NCBI GenBank assembly: GCA_033782935.1
Contig: JAWQEG010002448.1
Coordinates: 33,928-97,927, forward strand
Source: Petrolisthes cinctipes
Taxonomy: Eukaryota > Arthropoda > Malacostraca > Decapoda > Porcellanidae
Direction of reading: 5' to 3'
Length of the DNA: 64,000 nucleotides
Shown: positions 1 through 10,478 of the stretch, in pieces
How positions within the stretch are numbered: position 1 is the first letter of the stretch
How the letters are laid out: each line of letters starts with the position of its first letter
Notes under the pieces: model-generated
Told to the model about the DNA's origin: nothing
The model's input: only the letters and a program-made list of their open reading frames with translations
Databases searched by the model: none
Made by a program: the position numbers and the translations under genes

Positions 1-382
1 TACATAACACTGAAAAAATACATAAAAAAAAAAAATGGTTGGGAAATGTAGGGAGGCATGGATGCAAGAGCGGAGAGTGTGATTTATGTAGGAAATATGG
101 AAGGGGAGCCGGCACAGTATAGAAGTTTCTGTTGCATTCATGTTCCAATACCCGGTGCTATGATAGTATTGTGAACAGTCTCCCGTCACTGTAATAAATG
201 TAATGTCGGGATGAATAGTTATCACTGTTATATTTATACTTTGGTGCTTTGTATGGGTACTTACTTAGCTGCAAAATATATACACAAAATATTATCCATA
301 CATGTTATATTGATAGGTTAATCTATTAATTTTATATGAGTTAGAAAAATCAATTACAGTAAACTTATAGTAATTTTAATCT
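1..382. other. AT-rich spacer, no gene recognised
   Basis: No repeat family of this window is recognised here. Positions 36-181 read in one + frame give a Cys-rich string with one stop, too short and broken to call. The rest is AT-rich sequence. Confidence 0.5.
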
Positions 383-680
383 GTGAAGTATATCTATCTA
401 CTGTCTACTATCTACATCTATCTACTACACACCTACACTCTACCTACCATCTATCTACCACACACCTATACACACTACCTACCATCTATCTACTACACAC
501 CTACACTCTATCTACCATCTATCTACCACACACCTACACTCTACCTACCATCTATCTACTACACACCTACACTCTACCTACCATCTATCTACCACACACC
601 TACACTTTACCTACCATCTACCCACTACACACTTACACACTACTTCCCATCTACCCCCATACACCTACACTCTAAGTAAA
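383..680. repeat. minisatellite, ~38-bp CTACC/ATCT units
   Basis: Tandem units of the type CTACCATCTATCTAC followed by ACACACCTACACT recur about seven times. The open frame across it is translated repeat (LPSIYHTPTLY), not a gene. Confidence 0.9.
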
Positions 681-930
681 ATACACTTAAACTTACATAC
701 TTTACACGTAGATTTAACCCGCTTTTCACTTGCTTCCAATTTTAACATAGGAAAAATAAAGGGTTCAGGTATATCATAATTATAAATAAGTTATATTACG
801 CTAAACCATCTATGTATTATTATAGTAATAATTATGAAAATGTAAAACTTCTCTTATTTATGAATTTTTTTGGATATGCATGTGCAAAATTTTTATATAA
901 TAAGTACTAATATTTTGTACACAGTTATTT

Positions 931-1067
931 GTTGGTGGTAAATCTGGAGCAACTGATTCCTCCAAACTATTCCGAGCAACAAGCAGGCCATAATTATATA
1001 TATTTTTTTTTCAACCTGCTCCTGTTTCCTGCCATACTTTGGAGGAATAAAGGTGCTCCAATGTATG

Positions 1068-1070
<3 letters not shown>
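931..1070 (-). mobile_element. FB-B foldback, ends eroded
   Basis: The left arm GGTAAATCTGGAGCAACTG, the core GATTCCTCCAAACTATTC and the right arm CATACTTTGGAGGAAT..GGTGCTCCAATGTA match the FB-B copies elsewhere. The left TTAA end is not preserved. The right end passes directly into a (GA)n tract instead of the usual CCAAAAGTGTATTACCCCCTTAA-type terminus. Confidence 0.75.

Positions 1071-1071
<1 letters not shown>

Positions 1072-1143
<72 letters not shown>
1072..1143. repeat. (GA)n microsatellite
   Basis: About 72 bp of perfect GA dinucleotides, starting where the terminus of the adjoining FB-B element should be. Confidence 0.97.
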
Positions 1144-1145
<2 letters not shown>

Positions 1146-1301
1146 AATATATGTTTAGTTTTTGGGTTCTACGAGTAAGTAAAAGTGGTCTGTGAGTGAT
1201 ATAGAAAAAAATTAATCCAGAAAGGTGGAAGGCAAGAATATAAAAAAGAACAGAAATATTTCATTATATTACTAACTATACTGAACAACAATAGTTAAGG
1301 A

Positions 1302-1384
<83 letters not shown>

Positions 1385-1453
1385 TAAGAATAAGAATAAG
1401 AATAAAAAAAAAATATTAATAAAAATAAAAATAGTAATGAAAATAAAAATGAA

Positions 1454-1530
<77 letters not shown>

Positions 1531-1548
1531 TAATAATAAAAATAAAAA

Positions 1549-1613
<65 letters not shown>

Positions 1614-1631
1614 ATAATAATAATAATAATA
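1302..1631. repeat. compound (AAT)n / (ACT)n microsatellite
   Basis: Two long AAT runs, an interruption of imperfect A-rich units at about 1384-1456, an (ACT)n run at about 1549-1611, then AAT again. Poly-Ile, poly-Leu and poly-Tyr frames come from it. Confidence 0.97.
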
Positions 1632-1822
1632 TGAAAAAAGAAAAAGATGTAAAAAATAAAACGACTTTGAGATCGCACTGTGTCCTTTCCTTCATTTTTC
1701 CCTTCTTTCTCTTCATTTAATTTTACACAGTATAGCGAGGGTTTAGGTGCCTATGAAGGGTGCGACTCTGAACTATCTATAAATCAATAATACCTGTTGA
1801 CTGGAAACAGGTAATTATCTGA

Positions 1823-2157
1823 GAGGGGAGTATAATGTGCTGGAAATTATAGAGAGCAACCGATTCGTTCTAACTATATATCCCAAGAAACACGTAACAT
1901 GCTATGGATTAACTGTTTACATTATTATTCTGTTTCTTAGCATACTTTGGAGGAATCTGTAGCCTCCAATGTCCCAAGATTATACTCCCTCTTAATTGTT
2001 GACAACTGTTTCTTAGCATACTTTGGAGGAATCTGTAGCCTCCAATATCCCAAGAATATACCGCCTCTTAATTGTTGACATCTGTTTCTTAGCATACTTT
2101 GGAGGAATCTGTAGCCTTCAATGTCCCAAGACTGTACCATGCACCTCTTATAATTAA
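1823..2157. mobile_element. FB-A-like foldback with right arm triplicated
   Basis: A diverged left arm (CTGGAAATTATAGAG..CCGATTCGTTCTAACTAT) at about 1840-1890 is followed by three tandem right arms of 76 bp starting at 1930, 2006 and 2082. Each has CTGTTTCTTAGCATACTTTG, GGAGGAATCTGTAGCC and a terminal CTCTTAAT or CTCTTATA. Each unit therefore carries its own TTAA-like end. The units differ by only a few substitutions, so the amplification is younger than the divergence of the left arm. Confidence 0.75.
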
Positions 2158-2254
2158 TTAGTTTGTTTGTTTGCTGGTGTTGTCTGTTTTAATATAATAA
2201 TGAGTGTCTTTCAGTCTATGGAGATAAAGTTATTAAGAACACACTATTGATTTG

Positions 2255-3260
2255 AGAAGTGTTTTTGTATGAGTATGTATGAGTGTTGATTTGAGTTGTG
2301 TTGTTGTTTGTATGGGTATGTATTAATGTTGATTTGAATAGTATTGTTTGTATTACGAGTATGTATGAGTGTTGATTTGAGTTGTGTTGTTGTTTGTATG
2401 GGTATGTATTAATGTTGATTTGAATAGTGTTGTTTGTATATGAGGATGTATGAGTGTTGATTTGAGAAGTGTTGTTGTTTGTATGAGTATGTATGAGTGT
2501 TGATTTGAGAAGTGGTGTTTGTGTATGAGTATGTATAAATGTTGATTTGAGTTGTGTTGTTGTTTGTTTATGAGTATGTATGAGTGTTGTTTTGAGTAGT
2601 GGTGTTTGTATATGAGTATGTATGAGTGTTGATTTGAGAAGTGGTGTTTGTGTATGAGTATGTATAAATGTTGATTTGAGTTGTGTTGTTTTGTGTATGA
2701 GTATGTATGAGTGTTGATTTGAGAAGTGGTGTTTGTGTATGAGTATGTATAAATGTTGATTTGAGTTGTGTTGTTTTGTGTATGAGTATGTATAAATGTT
2801 GATTTGAGTTGTGTTGTTTTGTGTATGAGTATGTATAAATGTTGATTTGAGTTGTGTTGTTTTGTGTATGAGTATGTATGAGTGTTGATTTGAGAAGTGT
2901 TGTTGTTTGTATGAGTATGTATGAGTGTTGATTTGAGAGGAGTTGTTTATGAGAGTCAGGAATTTGAGTGTTGATCCAATAAATGTTGTTTAATGTATGA
3001 GTATATATGTGTGTTGTTTTTAAATGTATTGTCTGTATAAGTGTTGATCTAAAATGTGTTGTCTATTGTATGAGTATATATGGGTGATGTTTTAAAATGT
3101 ATGTTGTCTGTATAAATGTTGATATGAGAAATGTTGTTTGTGTGAGCATGTTTAAGTGTTGTTCTTAAATGTGTTGTCTGTATAAGTGTTAATATGAGAA
3201 GTGTTGTTTATTGTATAAGTATTTATGAGTGTTAATCCAATAAATGTTGTTTTTAAATGT
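2255..3260. repeat. 1-kb minisatellite, ~44-bp units
   Basis: Units contain GTTGATTTGAG, (A)AGTGTTGTT and TGTATGAGTATGTAT in variable length. The repeat is cleanest at 2240-2940 and decays toward 3260. Confidence 0.9.
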
Positions 3261-3332
3261 TGATCTCGAACATGAAAAGCTTCTATTGGTAGTCAAAAAA
3301 ATATGAAAAATTATCATAACTCATTGTCTAAG

Positions 3333-3485
3333 TTAAGGTGAGATTCTTTTGTTGGTCTCTGCGGATTCCTCCAAACTATGACAAGAAATAAAACCCCTAT
3401 TAGAATCATTGAGGGTGTCTGTTTTTTGGCAAAGTTTGTTGGATGATAGACCTTCCAATTCACCAAGAAAAGAATCTCACCTTAA
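3333..3485. mobile_element. FB-A foldback, complete
   Basis: TTAA at both ends, TTAAGGTGAGATTCTTTT and its complement AAAAGAATCTCACCTTAA as termini, inner GGATTCCTCCAAACTATG. The right inner arm is diverged (AAGTTTGTTGGATGATAG). Confidence 0.88.
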
Positions 3486-3499
3486 GGATTACTAGTAGG

Positions 3500-3835
3500 G
3501 GCGAGAGAGATGGTTACAGATGTGAAAAGATGGAGGCAGGTGTGGAGAGATGGACATATGTGTGGAGAGATGGAAGCAGGTATGGAGAGATGGTGACAGG
3601 TGTGGAGAGATGGTGACAGGTATGAAGAGATGGTAGTAGGTATGGTAAGGTTATTACAACAGATTTAGTAAGGTGAATACAAGTGTGATTAGTTAACGAC
3701 AAGTGTATTATGATGAAAACAGATGTGGAGAGATGGAGGCAGGTGTGGTAAGGTTATTGAGACAGATGTAAAAAGGTGGATACAAGTGTGATTAGTTGGA
3801 GATAGGTGTAGGTTACTAAGATGGGTGTACAGGTG

Positions 3836-3880
<45 letters not shown>
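3500..3880. repeat. 24-bp minisatellite ending in (GA)n
   Basis: Units like GAGAGATGGTGACAGGTGTG recur to about 3830, then (GA)n at 3837-3880. The array starts about 15 bp after the FB-A element. Confidence 0.9.
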
Positions 3881-3885
<5 letters not shown>

Positions 3886-4022
3886 TAGCCATAAGATGAT
3901 TACACGTGTGGCCTGCAAAAACAGATTCTCATTCACTTTGCTGGAAGAAAAATAACCTCACCCCGAGGAGTAGCCAGGATAAAGAATCAATGAGATAAAT
4001 TAATTCTCCTATTATATCTAAA

Positions 4023-4023
<1 letters not shown>

Positions 4024-4081
<58 letters not shown>
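4024..4081. repeat. (CA)n microsatellite
   Basis: About 58 bp of CA dinucleotides. Confidence 0.97.
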
Positions 4082-4083
<2 letters not shown>

Positions 4084-4142
4084 AGACAGCCAGAAATAAT
4101 GGGTTAAATGGGCGTTACAGAGGAAGTATAATAAATTATTTC

Positions 4143-4300
4143 TTAAGTTGAGATTCTTTTGTTGGTGCATTGGAAGGTCTCTGATTCCTCCTAACTATAT
4201 GCCAGAAATTGTACTAGTAGGGTATCTGTTTTTTGGCACACTTTGGAGAAATCTGCAGAGACATTCCATTTCACCAACAAAAAAAAGATTCTCCCCTTAA
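4143..4300. mobile_element. FB-A foldback, complete
   Basis: TTAA ends at 4143-4146 and 4297-4300. Left arm GAGATTCTTTTGTTGGTG, right arm TCACCAACAAAAAAAAGATT then CTCCCC. The core GATTCCTCCTAACTAT pairs with a diverged TTTGGAGAAATCTGCAGAG. Confidence 0.88.
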
Positions 4301-4390
4301 GCACTGAGTAACGTCATTAAAATTTTACTGACAAAAAGAACAACAAGCGATTCATCTTGACTTTAGGGAAAATTTTTTAAGCCCAAATGT

Positions 4391-4549
4391 TTTAGGACCC
4401 TGTGATCGTGTTCATGTGAAACTTGGAGGCTTCTGATTCCTCCTGACCATGCCACGAAACAAGCTCCTTCCATTTAGGTGGTGTTTCGTGGCAATATTTG
4501 AAGGACTCATTTACCTCCAATTTTCTAACTACATCACAGTGTCCTTTAA
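4391..4549 (-). mobile_element. FB-C foldback, complete
   Basis: Left end TTTAGGACCCTGTGATCGTG, core TTCTGATTCCTCCTGACC with CCACGAAACAAGCTCC, inner GTTTCGTGGCAATATTTG, right end CTACATCACAGTGTCCTTTAA. The first TTAA has become TTTA. Confidence 0.88.
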
Positions 4550-4584
4550 TAACTAATCTACTAAATTAACCAACAATATAAAGA

Positions 4585-4875
4585 TTACGCCTTAGATAAG
4601 CATTTTATGTGGATTATAAATATGTATATTATAAGTATGTGTGGATTATATGTGGATTACGCCTTAGATAATCATTGTATGTGGATTATAAATATGTAGA
4701 TTATAATTATGTGTGGATTATTATGTGAATTACGCCATAGATAATAATTGTATGTTTATTATATGTGTAGATTATAATTATGTGTGGATTATTATGTGAA
4801 TTACGCCATAGATAATAATTGTATGTTTATTATATGTGTAGATTATAATTATGTGTGGATTATACGTGGATTAAT
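4585..4875. repeat. 71-bp tandem repeat, four units
   Basis: Units begin GATTACGCCTTAGATAAT or AATTACGCCATAGATAAT (about 4585, 4656, 4727, 4798), followed by TTATATGTGTAGATTATAAT. Confidence 0.88.
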
Positions 4876-5090
4876 TAAAAGTCACTGAAAACCCCACTTC
4901 GTCCAAGAGGCAAAGGGGAATCAAAGAAGAAATAAAAGTGTACTATTATTCTCCTTATCTTTAGCGTGTTGTATGTTGTAATGATCTAAAGTTTATACAA
5001 GTGTTTTATCATATATATATATTTTTTATCTTAAGTAGAAACAAATATTTTCTAGCACCGTCAAGGCGAAATGAACCACAATAAGAAGGA

Positions 5091-5184
5091 AAAAAAAAAA
5101 AAAAAAACGCACACAATTGTTTTGCCGCCTTCTCTTTCTGCCGCTACTTCCTGTGTGTCTTGGTGAGAAAATGGTGCGAGAAAT

Positions 5185-5227
<43 letters not shown>
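5091..5227. repeat. poly(A) and (GT)n tracts
   Basis: A-run at 5091-5107 and (GT)n at 5187-5227 flank about 80 bp of unique sequence. Confidence 0.95.
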
Positions 5228-5230
<3 letters not shown>

Positions 5231-5304
5231 CTAACACATGCAGGCTGACCAATGTTCTTCTTCAGACAAGCCATTTCCTTACCAGCCTCGGGTCACACCA
5301 ACAC

Positions 5305-5755
5305 CACCTAACAATCTTTATCTTTTTCTAACTTATACACCTCAAACAACAGATATCTTTTCAATTATTATGATAACTAACAACATTTATCTTTTTCTTA
5401 CTTATACACCTCAAACAATAGATATCTTTTCAATTATAATAACTAACAACATTTATCTTTTTCTAACTTTTACACCTCAAACAACAGATATATTTTCAAT
5501 TATTATGATAACTAGGCGACTTTTCTTGTAGAGGGAACCAGGCACCACTAATGTCATTCAAAGGGTAAAAAGTTATTGTAATTATCACATATTTACAATT
5601 TCTCACACAATGGATAAATAGATATTCACCGATTTTAACTAGACGGCTATTCTTGTTGGAGGGAAGCACCAATAACATTCAAAGGGCAAAAACAAACAAT
5701 ATATTTTTTTTCTAACTTATACGCCTCAAACAACAGATATCTTTTCAAATACGAG
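5305..5755. repeat. compound tandem repeat, ~67-bp units
   Basis: Three close units contain TTTATCTTTTTCTAACTT, ACACCTCAAACAACAGATAT and TTTTCAATTAT (5309, 5378, 5444). A fourth, after 150 bp, recurs at about 5700-5755. The stretch between repeats a second module: TAGGCGACTTTTCTTGTAGAGG at 5513 and TAGACGGCTATTCTTGTTGG at 5640, each followed by ATTCAAAGGG. This is a two-level duplication. Confidence 0.8.
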
Positions 5756-5768
5756 TAACACACAGGGT

Positions 5769-6010
5769 CGATTCCACAGTGGCTTTAGTTTGTTATGATC
5801 CTCCCTAAACACACTTGCCAGTCATAATTATATCCAACAAACTCAGTACCGGTATCCATATCTACAAAATATGTCAGGTAGTTCCATTATGACGATAGTT
5901 TCATAGTGGAGTCATCAAATTCATCAAATAATTCACTCATGAGTCATTTACACTGCTCAGTTTCTTTCGTTATGGTGCTTGCAAACCAAAACAAACCACT
6001 GTGGATTCGG
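5769..6010. mobile_element. FB-G MITE-like element
   Basis: Ends CGATTCCACAGTGG and CCACTGTGGATTCGG are inverted. The interior (CCAACAAACTCAGTA, GATAGTTTCATAGTGGAGTC, CTCATGAGTCATTTACAC) is shared with 43401-43637. No open frame. The target duplication is not clear. Confidence 0.85.
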
Positions 6011-6171
6011 CACTCAGATAACATTTCAGACAACAGTTAGATTATTCACTGACTCACAAAAAAATCTAGTTACTATAAGCCTCTCATTATGTTGTTTTAA
6101 TACCAAAGATTTGAACTATTAATTTTCCAAGCAAGCAAGCAAGCAGATAATTATGAATACTTTGTGTAACT

Positions 6172-6265
6172 TATGTATATCATGTTAAGTATATTATGTG
6201 ATCATGTTAAGTATATTATGTTATCATGTTAAGGTATATTATGTTATTATGTTATGTTATATTAT
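6172..6265. repeat. ~23-bp tandem repeat
   Basis: ATCATGTTAAGTATATTATG recurs about four times with decay. Confidence 0.85.
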
Positions 6266-6367
6266 GTAAAGTTCGCTTAGTGGTTAAATTAAAAATGAAA
6301 AAAATAAGAGAAATTAACCAATGATGAATGATATTGTATGCAAATCAACTCTTCAATACACAAGTTG

Positions 6368-6538
6368 TTAAGTGGATAATATACTTTTAAAAGATTGGAG
6401 CGCCTTGATTCCTCCAAATTATGCCAGGAAACAGACCCAGATGAAGAAAAACAATGGTATGCTGTTGTCTGGAATAATTTGGAGGAATCATTTGCTCCAG
6501 ATTTACCACCCAAAACAATGTGCTATATATCCCCTTAA
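6368..6538 (+). mobile_element. FB-B foldback, complete
   Basis: TTAA at 6368 and 6535. GATTGGAGCGCCTTGATTCC, GCCAGGAAACAGACC, TTTGGAGGAATCATTTGCTC and CAGATTTACC are all in FB-B order. The left end lacks the usual GGTACATT (it reads TTAAAAGATTGG). Confidence 0.88.
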
Positions 6539-6589
6539 AATATACTCCTATGGTATTAAAAGTTGGATATATTCACACGTAATTAATTT

Positions 6590-6895
6590 ATTTCCCTAGT
6601 TATTTCCCTTAACTTATTTTTCTACTTATTTTCCTTAATTTGTTTCCCTGCTTATTTTCCTTAATTTATTTCTCTAATTATTTCCCTATTTTTTCAATAA
6701 ATTTCCCTATAATTTCCCTTAATTTATGCCCCATCATAATTTCCTTTTATTTATTTCCCATTATTATTTTCCTTAATCTATTTCTTTTAACTATTTCCCT
6801 TACACTATTTCCTGTAACTATTTCCCTTAATTTATTTCGCTACTTATGTCCCTAAAATTATTACCCTAAATTTCTGTTCCCTTAATTTATATCCC
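6590..6895. repeat. degenerate TTTCCCTTAATTTAT tandem repeat
   Basis: About 18 imperfect units of 15-20 bp with TTTCCCT and TTAATTTA(T/C). Confidence 0.85.
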
Positions 6896-7122
6896 AAATA
6901 TTACTAAGATATTTCAAAATCAGTCCCAAAATTGTGTTGTGTGAGTCAGTGTTGGTGTGACATGGAGAACAGGACCAGATGCACCAATGTAATATATATA
7001 TCTTGAATTATGGAGGTTTTCTGATGATTATATATTTATTTCTTCACTTCGGTATGTTCGGTCACGCCTGAATATAATAGAACATGAAATTCCTTTACAG
7101 ACTCATCATGGTTATGATTTTG

Positions 7123-7208
7123 GTCAAGGGTAGATTTTCTTGTTGGTGAATTGGAGGGCTACTGATTCCTCCAAACTTTGCCAATAAATTGACCACCTTA
7201 ACCCTTGA
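7123..7208 (+). mobile_element. FB-A left arm only, 86 bp
   Basis: TCAAGGGTAGATTTTCTTG, GTTGGTGAATTGGAGGGC and GATTCCTCCAAACTTTGCC form one FB-A arm. The right arm is absent, but the segment closes with ACCCTTGA, the exact complement of the opening TCAAGGGT. It may be a deletion derivative that kept both tips, or coincidence. Confidence 0.6.
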
Positions 7209-7810
7209 TAGGTAACCTGGAGTCTCTGGTGGCCGACGCTTATTTATATATTTTTTCCATGTGCCGCATGTTTTTATGAACGAAAAAAATTCTTGTGATT
7301 CCTATTACCTTCCTGACAGTGACTGAACTTCATTGCCATGGTATGGGGCATTTCCGTATCTTTATATAGGCCTTTTGGGTATCTCAGACCCCACTTTACC
7401 AATCGTGTGATGATGTCATTCATGTTAGACCCCTGGTGAAAATTTAATTGGATTTCTTTCATAACTTGTCCACAGATGGATCAACCATCCTAGATGGCCT
7501 CCCAGCCAAAAAGTCCTAGAAGAAGCTGATTAGTGTTTTTTTAGAAGTGTTCTCAAAATCATATCTAAAAAATGAAGGTTTACATTAAAAAAATGTGTTA
7601 AAAATAAATGAATGATGAATAAACATTGTTTTGTTGATGAATATGAAAGTTAATGATATAGCTTCATATATGTGTTCACCTTTTTCAAATGAAATTATCG
7701 TTAATAATTATTTCGAATTGTTTTTTCTTTTAGGGTCTGACGAAACCATGGTTACCAATATATGATGTAAAAAAAAAGTTACCGGTACCTATCTAGGGTT
7801 AATGTTAGTT
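7209..7810. other. unique spacer, no gene recognised
   Basis: AT-rich with no clear repeat. A 62-residue minus frame at 7274-7462 has ordinary composition but no recognisable motif, and I do not call it. Confidence 0.4.
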
Positions 7811-7890
7811 TAATAAGGGATCTGTTTCGTGGAATAGTTTGGAGGAATCAGTAGCCCATCAATTTACCATCAAAAGAATCTCCCGTTACG
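7811..7890 (+). mobile_element. FB-A right half
   Basis: Starts in the FB-A loop (AATAAGGGATCTGTTTCGTG) and runs through TAGTTTGGAGGAATCAGTAG to CAAAAGAATCTCCCGTTA. The left arm is missing. Confidence 0.75.
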
Positions 7891-7908
7891 GATAACATTT
7901 GCCTGGTA

Positions 7909-8031
7909 TTCCTCCAAACTATGCCAGAAAACAGATCTCCTATTAGTACCTTTGAGGGCGTCTGTTTTCTAGTATAGTTAGGAGGAATCAGTAGCCTTCC
8001 AATTTATTTACCAACAAGAGAATCTCCCTTT
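7909..8031 (+). mobile_element. FB-A foldback, left tip missing
   Basis: GGTATTCCTCCAAACTATGCC to AACAAGAGAATCTCCCTTTA, with loop and right arm complete. It follows the half element above after 18 bp, in the same orientation. Confidence 0.8.
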
Positions 8032-8282
8032 ATCTTCAAACTGTGGATTAATAGTAGTTATATATTGACACTCAGTCCCCACATTCAGGTTTACAATTCT
8101 ACGATAATTTCCACCCAGACGACCGAACACTAAAGATTCTCAAGAAAATTAATTCCAATGACAAACATGGGAGGACTGAAGTAACTAGACACACAAACTA
8201 AGATTACTAATAAAAAATACCAATCCGTCAATCAATCTCTACTTCTTGTTTTTAATTATTATACTTTATTAAATATGATGTG

Positions 8283-8435
8283 TACACTAGCAGGCTTGCT
8301 TCGAATAGCCTGATCGAGTATTAAGCGAACTCATGCAAATATGAAACAGGATAAGTGTTGTAATTGGTTCACTAGTATGTCAAATGATTAGAAATTTCAA
8401 CCAGACTTGGATACATATTTTGGATTGCGAGTGTA
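8283..8435 (+). mobile_element. FB-F element, 20-bp deletion in left end
   Basis: TACACTAGCAGGCTTGCTTCG at the left lacks the GCAATCCAATATATGTATCC seen in the copy at 41409. The interior AATAGCCTGATCGAGTATT, GTAATTGGTTCACTAGTATG and right end GATTGCGAGTGTA are shared. TA at both boundaries. Confidence 0.85.
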
Positions 8436-8579
8436 CATTACGGAACACATGATAATGATTAAACCTCAAAGCTGTGAAGAGAAACTTAACAAAAAGTGTC
8501 CATTGAAATACTTCATGAAATAAATAATAGTAGAATGCAGTTATAGACACACCATTATAATAGCATTGCTAATTTGTGT

Positions 8580-8739
8580 GCAGATTCTCTTTTTGGTGAA
8601 TTGGAGCGCCTTAATTCCTCCAAAGTATGTCAGGAAACAAGACCAGATTAACAAAGATAATGGTGGCCTGATGCTTGAAATAGTATATAGGAATCAGTTG
8701 CTCCAGATTAATTTTACCAACAAGAGAATCTCCCCTTAT
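8580..8739 (+). mobile_element. hybrid foldback: FB-A ends, FB-B core
   Basis: Outer arms are FB-A type (GATTCTCTTTTTGGTGAATTGG and CCAACAAGAGAATCTCCCC). The centre is FB-B type (GAGCGCCTTAATTCC, GACCAGATTAACAAAGATAA, GGTGGCCTG, CAGTTGCTCCAGATT). The right end reads CCCCTTATA, so the TTAA is degraded. Confidence 0.8.
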
Positions 8740-8760
8740 AACAGGTACTCTACTGTAATG

Positions 8761-8932
8761 TATGTACACCCACCTACAAAAGCGCTGTCGCCTCATTTGC
8801 AGTCATGAACCCCACAAGCTTCACAATTGGAAAATGTTGTTGTGTATGGTGTTTCGATTCACGAGTCATTAAACCCCAAACTTCAAGAACCGTTTAGTGA
8901 GGCGACAGCGCTTTTGTAGGTGGGTGTACATA
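8761..8932. mobile_element. FB-H, perfect 35-bp inverted ends
   Basis: 8761-8795 (TATGTACACCCACCTAC..) is the exact reverse complement of 8898-8932, 35 of 35 bases. The 102-bp centre has no reading frame and no match in the window. It is a MITE or a very recent inverted duplication. Only one copy is visible, so family status is inferred. Confidence 0.75.
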
Positions 8933-9097
8933 TCGATACAAGGACTAGTCACCACTTTCTTCACTTGTTTTAAAAAGGAAATCCTAGTTGCAGTAACATA
9001 TAACCAGCCAGAGCCATACAGTGTTAACATTACAATCATGTGATAATGAATGAATAAGACATGTTCTTGATAAAATACTCAGTAAAAGTGAATGGTG

Positions 9098-9188
9098 TCT
9101 TCAGTCTCATTTTAATATGGTTGTTACTTTGGAGGAGAAATCAAGACGCTCCAATGTACCCAAAGAATGCTGTATATTATCCCCTTAA
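9098..9188 (-). mobile_element. FB-B right half
   Basis: TACTTTGGAGGAGAAATCAAG, ACGCTCCAATGTACCCAAAG and CCCCTTAA are the end of a minus-oriented FB-B. The left arm is not recognisable. Confidence 0.65.
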
Positions 9189-9210
9189 TAGGAGTAAAAG
9201 AGAGAAAATA

Positions 9211-9370
9211 TTAATGGGTTGCTCACTCTTCGCATATTGGAGTGCCTTGATTCCTCCAAAGTATGCTAGGAAACGGGACCAGAAGAGCAGAAATGATAGT
9301 CTTCTGTTGCTTGGAATAGTGTGGAGGAATGAGCTGCTCCAGATTTACCAACACTGTACTAACCCCTTAA
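9211..9370 (+). mobile_element. FB-B foldback, complete
   Basis: TTAA at 9211-9214 and 9367-9370. TTGGAGTGCCTTGATTCC, GGAAACGGGACCAGAAGAG, CTGTTGCTTGGAATAG, GCTCCAGATTTACCAACAC. The left tip GGTACATT is replaced by TTCGCATATT. Confidence 0.88.
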
Positions 9371-9448
9371 GATCATGTAAGAGAGAGTAAAGACTGTTGT
9401 AACCTTGACCTACACTCCCTAAGAATATTAAGAGGAGTTAATTCCTTG

Positions 9449-9450
<2 letters not shown>

Positions 9451-9491
<41 letters not shown>
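9451..9491. repeat. (GT)n microsatellite
   Basis: Uninterrupted GT run of about 40 bp. Confidence 0.96.
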
Positions 9492-9492
<1 letters not shown>

Positions 9493-9546
9493 TGTAGGGG
9501 GAGGGCTGGCTGGCTGGCTTGAAGGAGGTGTACTTAATTAATCTCT

Positions 9547-9550
9547 CCTC

Positions 9551-9598
<48 letters not shown>

Positions 9599-9929
9599 TA
9601 AAATTTCCTGCGGTGATAATCTCTGTTTTTCTTACTATTCCATTCTTTCTCTCCTGTCACCTTCTTCGCCTATTTGTACCTCTTTTTGTCTGTCTGTTTG
9701 TCTGTCTGTCCGTCTATTTTTCAGTTTGTCTTTCCGTGTGTTTGTTCTTCCCATGGCTGTCTGTTTATTTGTCCTTTTTCCTGTCTCTCTACCTGTCTGC
9801 CTGTCGCGGTCTGCATGTCTGTCTATCTCTCTCTGTCCCTCCCCTTCTTTCTCTCTGTCTCTGTCTGTCTGTCTGTCTCTCTCTCAGTCTGTCTGCCTGT
9901 CGGTCTGCATGTCTGCCTATATCTCTCTG

Positions 9930-9975
<46 letters not shown>

Positions 9976-10058
9976 TTGGTCGGAACAAATATGCCTCAAA
10001 ATGGCGCCCAGTTTCCCAGGATTTTTCCTTACCTCTCTCTCTCTCTCTCTCTCTCTGA
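9547..10058. repeat. (CT)n/(CTGT)n rich tract
   Basis: (CT)n at 9555-9595, imperfect CTGT at 9680-9900, (CT)n at 9938-9972 and 10034-10058, with short unique inserts. The long Ser/Leu/Cys frames here, in several phases on both strands, are translated repeat. Confidence 0.92.
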
Positions 10059-10478
10059 CATGGAAAGCAAAAATATAAACCTCACAAATAAACCTACGGA
10101 CATTAACCTTCAATTTAACCACCAGTAGTCGAGTTTTTCACTACAAACATTATTGGAGAAATTAATCCCACATCACAGTATAAGAGACGCTATCTGTGAT
10201 AATTTATAAACACCATTAAATAAAAATAATACAGTTATACAAAGACAAAGTAAAATAAAAATCAAATTGCAAGAACACAACAGGAAAAAGGCAAGGCAGG
10301 GAAAATGTATCTGTGAATAATTAATGTTACCGAAACACATTGTCAATAATACAGTGACATAAATATAACACAGACATACACGCTATAAATATAATACAAA
10401 AAGATTGTTTGTTCTTAGTGAAAATTCAAAACACTGGTCGCCCATTGGTGCCTAAACTCATGATTTTATATACGTCAT
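10059..10478. other. AT-rich spacer, nothing recognised
   Basis: About 420 bp of A-rich unique sequence with no repeat family, palindrome or open frame of note. Confidence 0.5.

Noticed and set aside
33..250. Cys-rich string (CKSGECDLC) in one + frame, considered as a zinc-binding or retroelement fragment
   Set aside because: It has an internal stop within about 20 residues, no continuation in other frames that I can defend, and no adjacent reverse-transcriptase motif.
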